Shown here: piece by piece, positions 46,711-56,722 of the stretch | Layout: every line of letters starts with the position of its first letter | Numbering within the stretch: position 1 is the stretch's first letter | Origin: Aphrocallistes beatrix | Lineage: Eukaryota > Porifera > Hexactinellida > Sceptrulophora > Aphrocallistidae | DNA length: 64,000 bases | NCBI GenBank assembly: GCA_963281255.1 | Contig: OY725496.1 | Location: 2,108,001-2,172,000 of the forward strand | Reading direction: 5' to 3' | Made by a program: the position numbers and the translations under genes | Notes under the pieces: model-generated | The model's database searches: none | Seen by the model: only the letters and a program-made list of their open reading frames with translations | Told to the model about the DNA's origin: nothing

Positions 46711-47505
46711 TCTTATATATTAAAATGCTAGGATTTTGTTTTTTGTTTTTTGTTTGTTTGTTTGTTTGTCCGAATTGATTGAAGAATTGGCAAATCGTAG
46801 AGATACGAAAATTGGCATGTAGGTGACAAATGATGAATCTACGATTAAGTTCGAAAATGTAAGCGAAATTTTCACACCTCTGCAAAAAAAATGGAAAACA
46901 ATTTTTCACACCTTTTCTATGCAAAATATATGACTATACTATTACAATGGAAATCATTGTACGACACTACATATATCGTCATTGTTATTAATAATTCATA
47001 GCCACAACTTATGTTTGATATCTTCAATGTATTATAGTGTATGCACTGTATGGCAATAAAAAAAGATTATGTGCATATTTTCACACCTCTATATACATAT
47101 TTTCACACCATTTGACGAATTTTGAAAAATATGCTAGAGACTAGCTTCCAACGGGTGACATGGGGTTTTAGGGGTGTAGATTTCGAATATCATATTTTCA
47201 GATCTATAGGATAAATTATTTGTTTACTTTTGTTTACAATAGATACATAAAGTAAACAAATCTCAAATATTAGCTAGAGACTTACTTTCAACGGTTGATA
47301 TGGGGTTTTCAGGGGTGTAGATTTAGAATATCATATTTTCGGATCCATATGAGAAATTATTCGTTGACCTTTGTTTAAAATATTTATATAGAGGAAAATA
47401 AAATACCAAATAGTTTAGATTGAGTAACTCCAGGCGCCCACAGGGCGAATCTGCGAAAGCGCAGTGTCAGCAAGCCGCGCAGCGCAAGCAAGCGAAGCGC
47501 GCTTG
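46711..47505 (+). mobile_element. HelB (second Helitron-like family), complete copy (795 bp)
   Basis: Starts TCTTATATATTAAAATGCTA after A. It contains TGTTTGTCCGAATTGATTGA and a tandem of two related about 120-bp blocks (TTCAACGGTTGATATGGGGT types). It ends CAAGCGAAGCGCGCTTG followed by T. The 3' tip is shared with HelA; the (TA)n tract is replaced by a (TTTG)n run. Confidence 0.82.
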
Positions 47506-47639
47506 TCTATACTAATCTGCGAGATTTACTTTAAAGGTAACTTCATAATTGTCCAAATCCATTCCTTAGCCTGTCTCAGCTCGGAGTGTTGGACGGAGGC
47601 TGAAACGAAAAGGTCATAGTAGTTGCACAGCTGAGCTAA

Positions 47640-48560
47640 GTCCTTTGTCTCGAAATCTAATCAAGTTCGCTGAGTTTCTTTCATTCGATGTATCCTTAAA
47701 TGGTCTCCAGAAAAAGTATCACAAGTGATTTGGAAGAATAAAAGTCGCTTTTCTTTACATTATTTCAAGTTGACGGTAGAGTACTTTTCTTCCTAGAGAA
47801 AATTACAGATCAGACTGTCTTGTACCGAAAATTTAGTGGAATGCTAGTTCAGTGCTAATTTGGGTTGCATTCTTTGGTCACAGTTTTTCCGAGACATTCA
47901 CCCAAGATCCATATTTGAGGAGGGATATCTACTCGAGGAACTACTCCTGTGCATATTTTTTAGAAATAATTTCAATTCTATCGCATATTGTAATGTGATA
48001 AATGAATGTTTGACAGAGACAGCATACCGACCTACTCAATCCAGACGGTTGGAAACTCCAGGAGGATAATTAGAGTATTCATAAATCCAAGCTCTCTGTA
48101 TCATACAAAGAGGAACGCGCCATTAGATGCATATATTAGCCATCCTGCAGCCCTGATTTGAATCCTATAGAGAATTTATGGGCTGTTCTGAAGAAAAGGA
48201 TTCTAAACAGGGCACCTAAGACGATCGAAGATGTCAAAAACTATGTGAATATAGAGTGGGGAAGCTTTGATCACTCATTGGCAACTTCACAAAATATATG
48301 TGTTAAGCAGTGCGACCTTGTGATTGCTGCTCAAGGCAAAAAGATTAACTACACTATCCAACAAATTTTAAAGAAAGTTGGTTCTTGAATACCATGTGGT
48401 ACACATTATATGTTTTCGACTATGCTGATTCCGAATATATAATCAGTTCTTCTCTATCACGTAAGAATTGTGAAAAATCAGCTGTTTTATTTTTTGCTAA
48501 TTTCGTGTAATATCTGTTGATATTTATATTAAAACAAATTATACTGTATAATTATGAATA
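47640..48560 (+). pseudogene. Tc1-type transposase relic
   Basis: Traces of the middle part in shifting frames (FQVDGRV at about 47767, SSVLIWVAFFGHSFSETF at about 47850). A cleaner C-terminus at 48150-48388 reads SPDLNPIENLWAVLKKRILN (third acidic residue in PIENLW), RAPKTIEDVKNYVNIEW and IQQILKKVGS, then stop. The 3' flank is repeated at 45118-45310, so more than one copy existed. The first and second Asp regions are eroded. Inactive. Confidence 0.75.
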
Positions 48561-48610
48561 TATTTCGTTGTATTTTGTACATGCTACAAGTGAGCAGAAT
48601 CACTCCTAAA

Positions 48611-49880
48611 TCAAAAGTGCATTGTGTTTGCTTTTCTTTTATGACTTGAGACGGATGTATATCTTTTGCAAAAGGACCAACAGTAGTCAGCCATCATGTT
48701 TGGTTTACACTTGCCTTTATATCTATTTTCCATAGTTGCGATATCTTGATTAAATTTTTCTCCGTGCTCGTCACTCACATCACCAAGATTTTCAGGAAAG
48801 AAGTACAAGTGTGAATGGAGAAAGTGTAACTTTAGAGACATATTGCATCCCAAAGCATTGTATGTATGAAGAAGTGTCTCAATTATTTGTTCATAGTCCG
48901 GTGATCTGTAGTTTCCCAGAAAGTTTGGAGTTACCGATTTAAATGCATTCCAGGTAGCTTTCTCCAAAGGATTTAATGTTTTTTCAAAAAACTGATCCTT
49001 AAAAAGTTTTCTGAAATGAGGTCCTATGAATATTCCTTTATCTTCTCGCTAACTTTGGGAATTTCGATTTGATGTACTGGAAACCTTCACGTTCTTTGTT
49101 GAATTTTACAATTGCTTTTACAAAATTCTTGATAAGACCCAGTTTAATGTGTAGAGGAGGCAAAATAATCTTCTTTGGATCTACCGAAAGGGTGGTAATT
49201 AACACTTTTTTTAGCTGGAGTTAATTCTTCACGAAGAGGCCAATCTTTTTGTATGTGATGAGACTGCCTTTCGCGACTATCCCACTCGCATATGAAGCAG
49301 CAATACTTTGTATAACCAGGTTGCATACCCAAAAGCAGTCCGACTATCTTCAGGTCACCACAGATACACCAATTGTAAGTATCGTATTATTCTAATAGGA
49401 TTACCATTGTTTCATTGGACTCTCGCAAGTTTTCTGAATATGCAATTGGTATAGAGGGCAATAGATTGCCTTTGTGAAGTAACACTGCCTTGATGCTGGA
49501 CTGGAATCAATAAAAAGACGCCATTCTGATGGTATGTGTTGAACTCCTAAAGCCTCCATCAAAGCGTCGATGTTAATGCAAAAGCACAGAGTATTGTCCA
49601 ATTCGAAATAGATTGAGAATTCATCTTGACGAGTCCTAAAGACTGATGTTTTTTGTCCCCTCTTCAAGCAAGTTCCACTGTTTCAATCTGGTACCGAGTA
49701 ATTCACTTTGTTCCTTGGTTAAATTTAGATCTCTGACTAGATCGTTCAGTTCGAATTGATTTATCAGATGAAGAATGGTTGGCTCACTAATTTCTAATGC
49801 AGATGGAATAAACTCTTCATCAGATTCCAATGAAATAATTTCATCGACAGGTAAAAGACATGCGAAATAGTTTGAGGTTT
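48611..49880 (-). pseudogene. Conserved invertebrate repeat gene with CCFxCEWDSR motif (function unknown)
   Basis: Minus-strand pieces in order: EISEPTILHLINQFELNDLV and LTKEQSELLGTRLKQWNLL (49800-49640), FRTRQDEFSIYFELDNTLCF and PSEWRLFIDSSPAS (49660-49490), GMQPGYTKYCCFICEWDSRE (49330-49270), then after stops ATWNAFKSVTPNFLGNYRSP, ALGCNMSLKLHFLHSHLYFF and VSDEHGEKFNQDIATMENRY (48960-48700). I recognise this order from a protein type present in many copies in arthropod and some other invertebrate genomes, apparently spread as a mobile element, with no assigned function. This copy has frameshifts and a deletion after DYFASSTH. The Cys pair and His-rich C-part could bind metal (inference). Confidence 0.7.
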
Positions 49881-50481
49881 AGGAATTTCATAATTATATG
49901 TATGATTAACTGGACGCATTGCAAAAGGGAGGTTAAGGTAGAGTATCTTTTTTTTGCTCTTAGTACTAGAGAACCCCGAAATATCAGTGATGCAAAAGTA
50001 TCAATCAGTTATATGATCTTTTTGTTCTCTCCAGATCATCGGAACTGCAAAAAGCATTGATTTGCGTGAACCATTCAGCCAATTCCTTAGACCCATTGCA
50101 CAAGTGGCACAACAAAAATGTGGGGCCCAGCTCTTATCTTGATCGCCTATCATACAGCCGAAGTACTGCTCATAACCCTATTTCATATTGCCTAACTGGG
50201 ACTTAGGAGTAAATTCTCCACAAATGTAACAGAAGTGAATAATTTAGGGTGGTTTATATATATATTGACGAGACAGATGCAAAATTGAGAACTGAAGTAG
50301 AAATACTTGTAATATACAATAGTACCGATATCCTTACTAATAAACTCGATTAATGTTTGTTTGTGTGTATACGGCTAACCTAAATTATTTTGACATATCC
50401 GATGCCTTAGTTCACTAATATGTATTCACGAATGAATTAAGTATCCAATTTATAATAACATACATATGGACCATATAATAA
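49881..50481. other. No gene; HelA 5' tip fragment
   Basis: TCCTTACTAATAAACTCGAT at 50330 with GTTTGTTTGTGTGTATAC is an isolated HelA 5' end (50330-50372). The rest is AT-rich and unassigned. Confidence 0.55.
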
Positions 50482-51190
50482 TCTTATATATTAAAACGCT
50501 AGGATTTTTTGTGTGTTTGTCCGAATTGATTGAAGAATTGGGAAGTCGTAGGAACATGAAAATTGGCATGTAGGTGTCAAATGATATGACTGCGATTAAA
50601 TCTACAACCTAAGCGAAATTTTCACACCTCTACAAAAAAAGTGGAAAACAATTTTTCATACCTTTCCATACAAAATCGATTACTACACTATCACAAGGAA
50701 ATCATTGTACGGCACTACAATATATTGTCATTGTTATTAACTTCAAATCCAAGACTTATGTTTGATATCTTAACAATGTATAGCAATAAAAAAGATTATG
50801 TGCCTATTTACACACCTTTATATACATATTTTCACACCATTTGAAGAATTTTGAAAAATATGCTAGAGACTAGCTTCCAACTGGTGACGTGGGGTTTTTA
50901 GTGGTGTAGATTTCGAATATCATATTTTCAGGTCTATAGGATACATTATTTGTTTAATTTTGTTTACATTAGATACATAGAGTAAGCAAATCTAAAAATT
51001 AAGCTAGAAACTTACTCTCAATGTTTGACATAGGGTTTAGTGGTGTAGAATTCGGATATTATATTTTCTGATCGATATGATAAATTATTTGTTAACTTTT
51101 GTTGAAAATATTTATATAATTTAACAAAATAGGCTGGATTTAGTAATTTCAGATTTCAGCCTCGCAGCGCAATCAAGCAAAGCGCGCTTG
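50482..51190 (+). mobile_element. HelB, complete copy (709 bp)
   Basis: TCTTATATATTAAAACGCTA after A; GTTTGTCCGAATTGATTGAA; the repeated TATGGGGTTT-type blocks; ends AAGCAAAGCGCGCTTG at 51190 followed by T. The upstream GC-rich hairpin is eroded. Confidence 0.82.
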
Positions 51191-51209
51191 TATATTATAA
51201 AATAATATA

Positions 51210-52462
51210 CTGGGTGACTAATAAGTTCTGATACAAGCTTCATTAGGTATATAATTTCTCATACTCAAACAGTCTTAGTTATTATGATCTTTAGAGATTG
51301 TTATTCGAATACTTTGAATGATTTTAGAAGATTTTTCGATTAGATTATTAAGAAATGTGTTAAATATGGCGAGTTTTGAGAATAAAAAATGTGTCCTGCC
51401 ACGCAGCGAAAATCGCGAATCAGAGCCCACTGCTTTCGAATTATCTTTCCAGAGTCTTCAAATTCTAGCAAAAATTAGCACACACATTTTCCTCGAACAC
51501 TCTAAATTTGCAGAAATATACGATGTTCAGATCGGACACTTCGTATACGGACATTTCGTATATGGACATTTCGTATACGGATATTTCGTATAATGGACAT
51601 TTCGTATAATGGACACTTCGTATACGGACATTTCGTATATGGACATTTCGTATACGGATATTTCGTATAATGCTGCCAAAAGAGCGGAAATGTAGGCATT
51701 TTGTGTAAGAAACGTTGTAAGAGCAAAGTGAAAGTGAGCATTTTCAGTTGTGAACACTGTGAAATGGGCAGTGAATTTGGGCATTTTGTCTGGCGTGTGG
51801 GGGGGTCGAGTCGAGGGGGGTCGAGTCGAGGGGGTCGAGACATTCGATTCTATTTAGACTAATTGTTCACTGTACGAAATTTCCGTATACGAAATGTCCA
51901 TTATACGAAATGTCCATTATACGAAATGTCCGTTATGCGAAATGTCCGTTATTCGAAATGTCCGTATACGAATTGTCCGTATACGAAATGTCCGTATACG
52001 AAATGTCCGCCAATCGTTCAGATTAGTGCATTTTAAGGACCATTTGGATAAAATTTTTTTGTGATGTGAATAAAAGTGCCATTTTGGGGAATTTTGCAAA
52101 ATATACCTATTTGAACTGCGAATGAATAACCTTTTCTCATGTCTGATAATGAATTCAGTGGATTTGTGAAATATTTCTGTGGTGAATGAAAGGTATCTGG
52201 TGCTAAATCGTCATGGAACATCGATTATGAAGACATTTTACAAGTATATAGAAGCAGCGGGCTCTGAATTGCGAATTTCGCTGCTAAGCAGGACACATTT
52301 TTTATTCTCAAAACTCGCCATATTAAACACATTTCTTAATATTAGAATCGAAAAATATTCTAAAATCATTCAAAGTATTCGAATAACAATGTCTAAAGAC
52401 CATAATAACTAAGACTGTTTGAGTATGAGAAATTCTATACCTAATGAAGCTTGTATCAGATC
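51210..52462 (+). mobile_element. X element split by element V
   Basis: CTGGGTGACTAATAAGTTC after TA; left arm and core to GATGTTCAGAT (51532). After V the core resumes GTTCAGATTAGTGCA and continues to the right arm GAAATTCTATACCTAATGAA. HelB follows at about 52463, so the last tip bases are missing. Confidence 0.82.
51533..52015. mobile_element. V element: foldback with minisatellite arms, 8-bp target duplication
   Basis: GTTCAGAT at 51525-51532 is repeated at 52016-52023. The left arm (51533-51672) is about nine to ten units of GGACATTTCGTATA(C/T); the right arm (51868-52015) is the inverted array GAAATGTCCGTATAC. The centre holds three tandem copies of a GGGGGTCGAGTCGAG-type motif (51798-51840) and no ORF of its own. 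One end has six extra bases (GATTGG). Foldback-type DNA element, perhaps hAT or P related given the 8-bp duplication. Confidence 0.85.
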
Positions 52463-52993
52463 ATGTAATATTATTTCCTAGGATTTTTTTGTGTTTGTCC
52501 GAATTGATTGAAGAATTGCCAAGTCGTAGAGGTATGAAAATTGGCATGTAGATGTAAATGATATGACTCCGATTAACTTCTAAGATCTAAGCGAACTTTT
52601 CACACTATTTAACGAAGGTGAAAAATATGCTAGAGACTGGCTTCCAACGGTTGACATGGGGTTTTTAGGGGTGTTGATTTCGAATATTTTATCTTCAAAT
52701 CAATATGATAAATTATTTGTTTACTTTCGTTTACATTAGATACTTAAAGTAAACAAATCTCAAAATTGAGCTATAAACTTACTCTCAACGGTTGACATAA
52801 GGGTTTCAGGGGTGTAGAACTCGAATATTATATTTTCGGATCCATATGGAAGGTTAATTTTGTTTACAATATTTATATAAAGTAAAACTTTCCCGAAATA
52901 GGCTAGACTAAGTAACTCCAGGCGCCTGCAGGGCGACTCTGTGGACACGAAGTGTCCGCAAGCCGCGCAGAGCAACCAAGCGAAGCGAGCTTG
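52463..52993 (+). mobile_element. HelB, shortened copy (about 530 bp)
   Basis: Diverged start TGTAATATTATTTCCTAGG, then GTGTTTGTCCGAATTGATTG and one block deleted. The hairpin region GTGGACACGAAGTGTCCGC lies near 52931, and the tip GAAGCGAGCTTG ends at 52993. Confidence 0.78.
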
Positions 52994-53385
52994 TATTAAT
53001 TAATGCAATATATATTATATATTGCGATAATCCTTGAGGAGATTTTGGTGGCATTACATCGACCTCTTAATTTATAATTTGCTGTATCAAATCATTAGTG
53101 TTTTTAGGATTTAGATGATTCTTGTCAAACGCCGACTTTGTTGTACTATCATTGAAAATAGAAAGCAATCAAGATTTAGCTTCCTCTAATGATAGATAAA
53201 TCCGTCTGTTTTGACATATCGTAATTGGGCGAAACATTTAGGAGATAAAATGTGTGCGAAATATTAGTCCCTCTTTACTATTTTCTAGGTCAGAAACATT
53301 TACCGACATATACTAGATAACTCCATATTACATATACTACTGTGCTGAAGAATAATATAATAAAAATTAGTGTTTGATAACTTAC
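52994..53385. other. Intron sequence, nothing recognised
   Basis: AT-rich sequence between HelB and the donor of the PPP1R37-like exon at 53386. Confidence 0.5.
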
Positions 53386-53654
53386 TGGTCTTCCAAGGTT
53401 GGATATCCATATAAACAGTAGAAATTGGATCTTCCATATACTTAATCTTCCTCCTTTTAATATTGCTTTCAGTAATCTGCACGTATTCCAAATTTTGATC
53501 ACTAAATATTTGACTTTGTAAGTTCATTTGACTAGGTTCCGGTTCTAAAATAAGCCTTCTGAATGAACCAACTGTTGTTATTATATCATCAAGAATTTCC
53601 TTTGTATCAGAAATACCTACAGCTTTTTCGATAGCAAATTCAGAACCATCTGTG
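53386..53654 (-). CDS. PPP1R37: PPP1R37-like exon with PP1-docking-like motif
   Basis: The exon starts after acceptor ...CTTTTTAG and ends at donor A|GTAAGT. It has one leading base, 89 codons and one trailing base. It begins TDGSEFAIEK, has an acidic middle, then KRRKIKYMEDPI and ends YMDIQPWKT. The K-I-K-Y core resembles the RVxF PP1-docking motif with Tyr in place of Phe, and the following P-W matches a conserved spot in PPP1R37 as I recall it. The trailing A joins the leading GA of the next exon to give an Arg codon. The upstream exon is not identified. The frame also stays open back to an ATG at 53695, so an unspliced start there is possible. Confidence 0.7.
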
Positions 53655-54424
53655 CTAAAAAGTATATTATAATTTAAACAACATATTAACAACAATGATT
53701 TAACTCAATATTGAGAGATTTTAAGGTGGACATGGGACTTTTTCCCGCCTCAGAGCTTTGTGAATCCTCATGTAAATATTTCTATATCTCGATAAATTAA
53801 TGACAGGAACAAGTCATATATAAACATAACATTCTAAGTATAGATATCTGTCGGAAAATATTTATTTGTCATCTTACTATTGCGCAAGAGGTTCGATTGA
53901 GATCAAATTTAACTGTTTTAACACACTTTCCGGTTCAAGGGCAATTCTGACTGCTTTAATATAAAGTTTTTCGTATAGAATTGAGTTGTGAATAGGTTAA
54001 TGCGAAAAATTTGGATATTTATTATGAAATTCTGTCACATTCCAGCGTTGCTACGAAAACGCATTTGGTCAGTCGGGGTAACATCTTTAAAATCGCACAA
54101 AAATTAGTCATTCAAATTTGAGCTTATTATTAAATGCGACCAAAATGATAAATTATCTAATAACTTGTAAAGCATAGAGTTTAGAGGTGGAAATTATATT
54201 ATTGCTTAATTGGAAGCAGTCTATTGGATATGAAATAAAATCAAATTTGAATGGCTGGTTATTGTGATTTTCAAGATCTGACTCAGTTCTCTGGGAAGAA
54301 CTTTATATTAAAAACGGTTAGAAGTGTTCTTGAATAAACCGACTGTCAAAATCACTAAATTGATCTTAAATATCCTTACGATTAAAAACTCGATTAATAT
54401 TTATTTGTTTACTTATATATACTA

Positions 54425-54613
54425 CAGTCGACTCCGCTTAACAGGGTCACATCGGTCAGGGAATATTTTGACCCGATTAAGCGGAGAACTCTATAAACCG
54501 AAAAATTTTTTGTATTAGCCTCTATGTGTGAGAGCTATTCCGGTCCTGCCAAAAGTGGCCCGATTAAGCGGCTGACCCATTTAAACAGTGACCCTATCAA
54601 GCGAAGTCGACTG
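54425..54613. mobile_element. Z1 element (pogo/Tc1-like MITE, 189 bp)
   Basis: CAGTCGACTCCGCTTAACAG...CAAGCGAAGTCGACTG flanked by TA. Internal CCGATTAAGCGG motifs are repeated. A diverged relative lies at 62485-62691. Confidence 0.85.
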
Positions 54614-54630
54614 TATATAGTATATATATA

Positions 54631-55060
54631 CAGTGGAACCTGTATATAACGCCCACCCAAGGGACTGGACAAAATTTGCCGTTATACACAGGTGACCGTT
54701 ATATACAGGTGATTGTCTTAATCCCCAAAGGTATCAACGTGGTGCAATAAATATAAAGTTTTTGGAAATCCATTACTTGAAGTAATTATATGAAACTTGT
54801 TTACCGTTCGCAACAGGTCCTTAAAAATAAATAAGCAAATAAAAGGTGAAAATGGTGATGGCCGTTATAGACAGGTGGTGGCCGTTATACACAGTTTTAT
54901 GGTCAGTAAGGGACTGCAAACGGGATGCTGCTGGCCGCGTTGAACAGGTGACCGCTATACATAGGTTCAAAATTATGGAATTTCGGACGGGACTGTTCTT
55001 TGGTGACCGCTATAGACAGGTGGCCGTTATATAGAGTGGCCGCTATAGCAGGTTCGACTG
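54631..55060. mobile_element. Z2 element, copy 2 (430 bp)
   Basis: CAGTGGAACCTGTATATAAC...CTATAGCAGGTTCGACTG with TA on both sides. Reverse orientation relative to copy 1 at 37965; the same GGCCGTTATA motifs recur. Confidence 0.85.
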
Positions 55061-55084
55061 TATATGTATATATATATATATATA

Positions 55085-55346
55085 TTCGAATTCTCCACAT
55101 TCAAATTACCCACTTTATAAGCTTTTAACTTAATTACTCTCCTTCAAAATTAAGTATTTTCGGCATTTGCTACCCTATGGCACATATCACGAGTTATCAC
55201 CATTGTATATGATGGCATAAGTGGTACGAAGTTAAATTAAGTGTATCTCTTACCAATTAAATACCTTGACTCGCTAAATAAATCAGTATTATAACTATTT
55301 GTATGGGAAAATATGGGGTGTACGAATACTTTTGTTCAGGCAGTAT
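55085..55346. mobile_element. Y element, partial copy
   Basis: ATTCGAATTCTCCACATTCA through CTTTTGTTCAGGCAGT. The right arm is complete; the left arm and tip are missing, and the centre is shortened. Confidence 0.75.
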
Positions 55347-55355
55347 CTATATATA

Positions 55356-56722
55356 CCGGGTGGTTCAAAAAAAAGGAAACCCATTTTGAAATTCATATAG
55401 CCCAGCTATTTTCTGTCCAAAGTCAATGAAACTCCGCAATTATAAACTTCTAACAATCTACTAAAAGTATTCAAAGCATAATCATTCAATGTAAGGATAA
55501 GTGGTGATTTATAAGATGTGCTCCATATGCCCTCCGTTCACTTCGATACATTTTTTGATCCTGAGAGTGAAGTTCTGCATGACAGCTTTCAAAACAGGTC
55601 CCTTAATTGCATGTATTTCGTCTTTGATCTTCTCTTTCAGCTGGTTTAGGTCTCTCGGCTTCTCTTCATACACTTTGTTCTTGAGATAACCCCACAGATA
55701 GAAATCTGGGGGACTAAGGTCTGGAGAATAGGGTGGTCACTCAATTTGACACCGTTTGCTAACAATTCTCTTCTTGAAGTGCTGCTTCAGCCATTCAATG
55801 CTGACATTGGCAGTATGTGGCATTGCACAGTCCTGCTGGAACCATTGTCTGTTCAAGGTAGACTTGAATCTTCTCTGAAGCACTGTCCAAAACTTGTCAA
55901 GAACCACAACGTATCGTTCTGAGTTCACGGTTACAGCCACTCCATTTCTCTCGAAAAAGAATGGGCCAATAATCCCTCTTGAAGATATCGCAACCCATGC
56001 TGTGACCTCGCATGAATGGAGTGGTCTTTCAGCAACTTCTACAGGAGGCGAAGTACCCCAATAGACATTATTTTTTGAATTCACTTGACCGTCCAAGTGA
56101 AAGTGGGCCTCGTCAGTTGTCCAGAGATTTGTCAAAAATGTGTCCGACTCCTCAATCTTGTCGAGCAGAACTTTTGCCATTTCCTTTCTCCTATTCTTAT
56201 CAGCTTCAGAAAGCTTCTGGTTTGTTTGTATCTGGTATGGGAACATGCCCAGATCTTCAGTCATCACTCTCATCATTGTAGACCTTGATATGGGCAAGGT
56301 TTGTGACCTTTTTCTGGTCGATCGTTTCGGTGACTGTTCAACCGACTCCCGAACCATAGCAATAACTTGGGATGTGCGGTGTCTCTTTCTTCCAAAATGA
56401 GTTTCTCTGTCTTCACACTTCATATTAAGGTTTTTGACAGTGCCTGCATATTGAAACTTCTTCACCATCCTGAATATGGCGGACTGGTTGGGGGTAGTTC
56501 CATCCCGAAAACATGTAAAAAGTTCTGTTGCGCTTTTGCGAACGACTTAGTCTCTAAATATTTCTGAACACACCATACTCGCTCTTGAGTTGTCCACTGC
56601 CTTGTTTTTGGCATATCAGAGGTATTAGCTAACATAGTATTTTAAATATTATTGGGTTATAATTAAAACTAACCAAAAAGGTCCAAAACAGAAATGGGAT
56701 TCCATTTTTTTGAACCACCCTG
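55356..56722 (-). mobile_element. DD41D mariner, nearly complete (1367 bp)
   Basis: TIRs CCGGGTGGTTCAAAAAAAAG and its inverse TTTTTTTGAACCACCCTG, flanked by TA on each side. It contains one transposase gene on the minus strand. The best-preserved DNA transposon of the window. Confidence 0.9.
55509..56635 (-). pseudogene. DD41D mariner transposase, two lesions
   Basis: Start MLANTSDMPKTRQWTTQERV at 56635 (the second Met, at 56614, is also possible). A one-base frameshift occurs near 56520 before DGTTPNQSAIFRMVKKF. Then a long open part with FLTNLWTTDEAHFHLDGQVN (first Asp), QWFQQDCAMPHTANVSIEWL (second Asp) and, after one in-frame TGA at about 55738 in place of a Trp, PPYSPDLSPPDFYLWGYLKN (third Asp). 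It ends GGHMEHIL, stop 55509. I count 41 residues between the last two Asp. About 370 residues in all, the normal length for the group. Only two lesions separate it from an open frame, which suggests recent activity. Confidence 0.85.

Larger units (their letters stand above)
16198..53654 (-). other. PPP1R37: Host gene model: PPP1R37/LRRC68-like, four exons
   Basis: Four exons read right to left: 53654-53386, 34920-34823, 31227-31182, 16298-16198. Each is bounded by AG on its 5' side and GT on its 3' side (GTAAGT, GTAGTA, GTCAGA, GTGAGT). The exon lengths 269, 98, 46 and 101 give intron phases 1, 0 and 1, and each donor matches the next acceptor, so 514 coding bases stay open. From memory of the family, the reading follows the N-terminal order of PPP1R37: a basic PP1-docking-like stretch, a Pro-Trp, a Tyr-Lys-x-x-Cys helix, a Leu-Leu-x-Gln-Leu, then the first leucine-rich repeats. 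PPP1R37 binds protein phosphatase 1 and inhibits it. The remaining LRR exons would lie left of the window. The assignment is by eye; the splice logic is read directly from the sequence. Confidence 0.75.

Noticed and set aside
51502..51843. ORFs with repeated YTKCP/YEMS peptides
   Set aside because: Tandem-array translations of the V element arms.
51534..52015. CRISPR-like array (regular 15-bp repeats)
   Set aside because: Units are contiguous without unique spacers and inverted in two blocks; animal genome context.
56012..56567. Plus-strand ORFs over the mariner
   Set aside because: Antisense shadows of the transposase gene.
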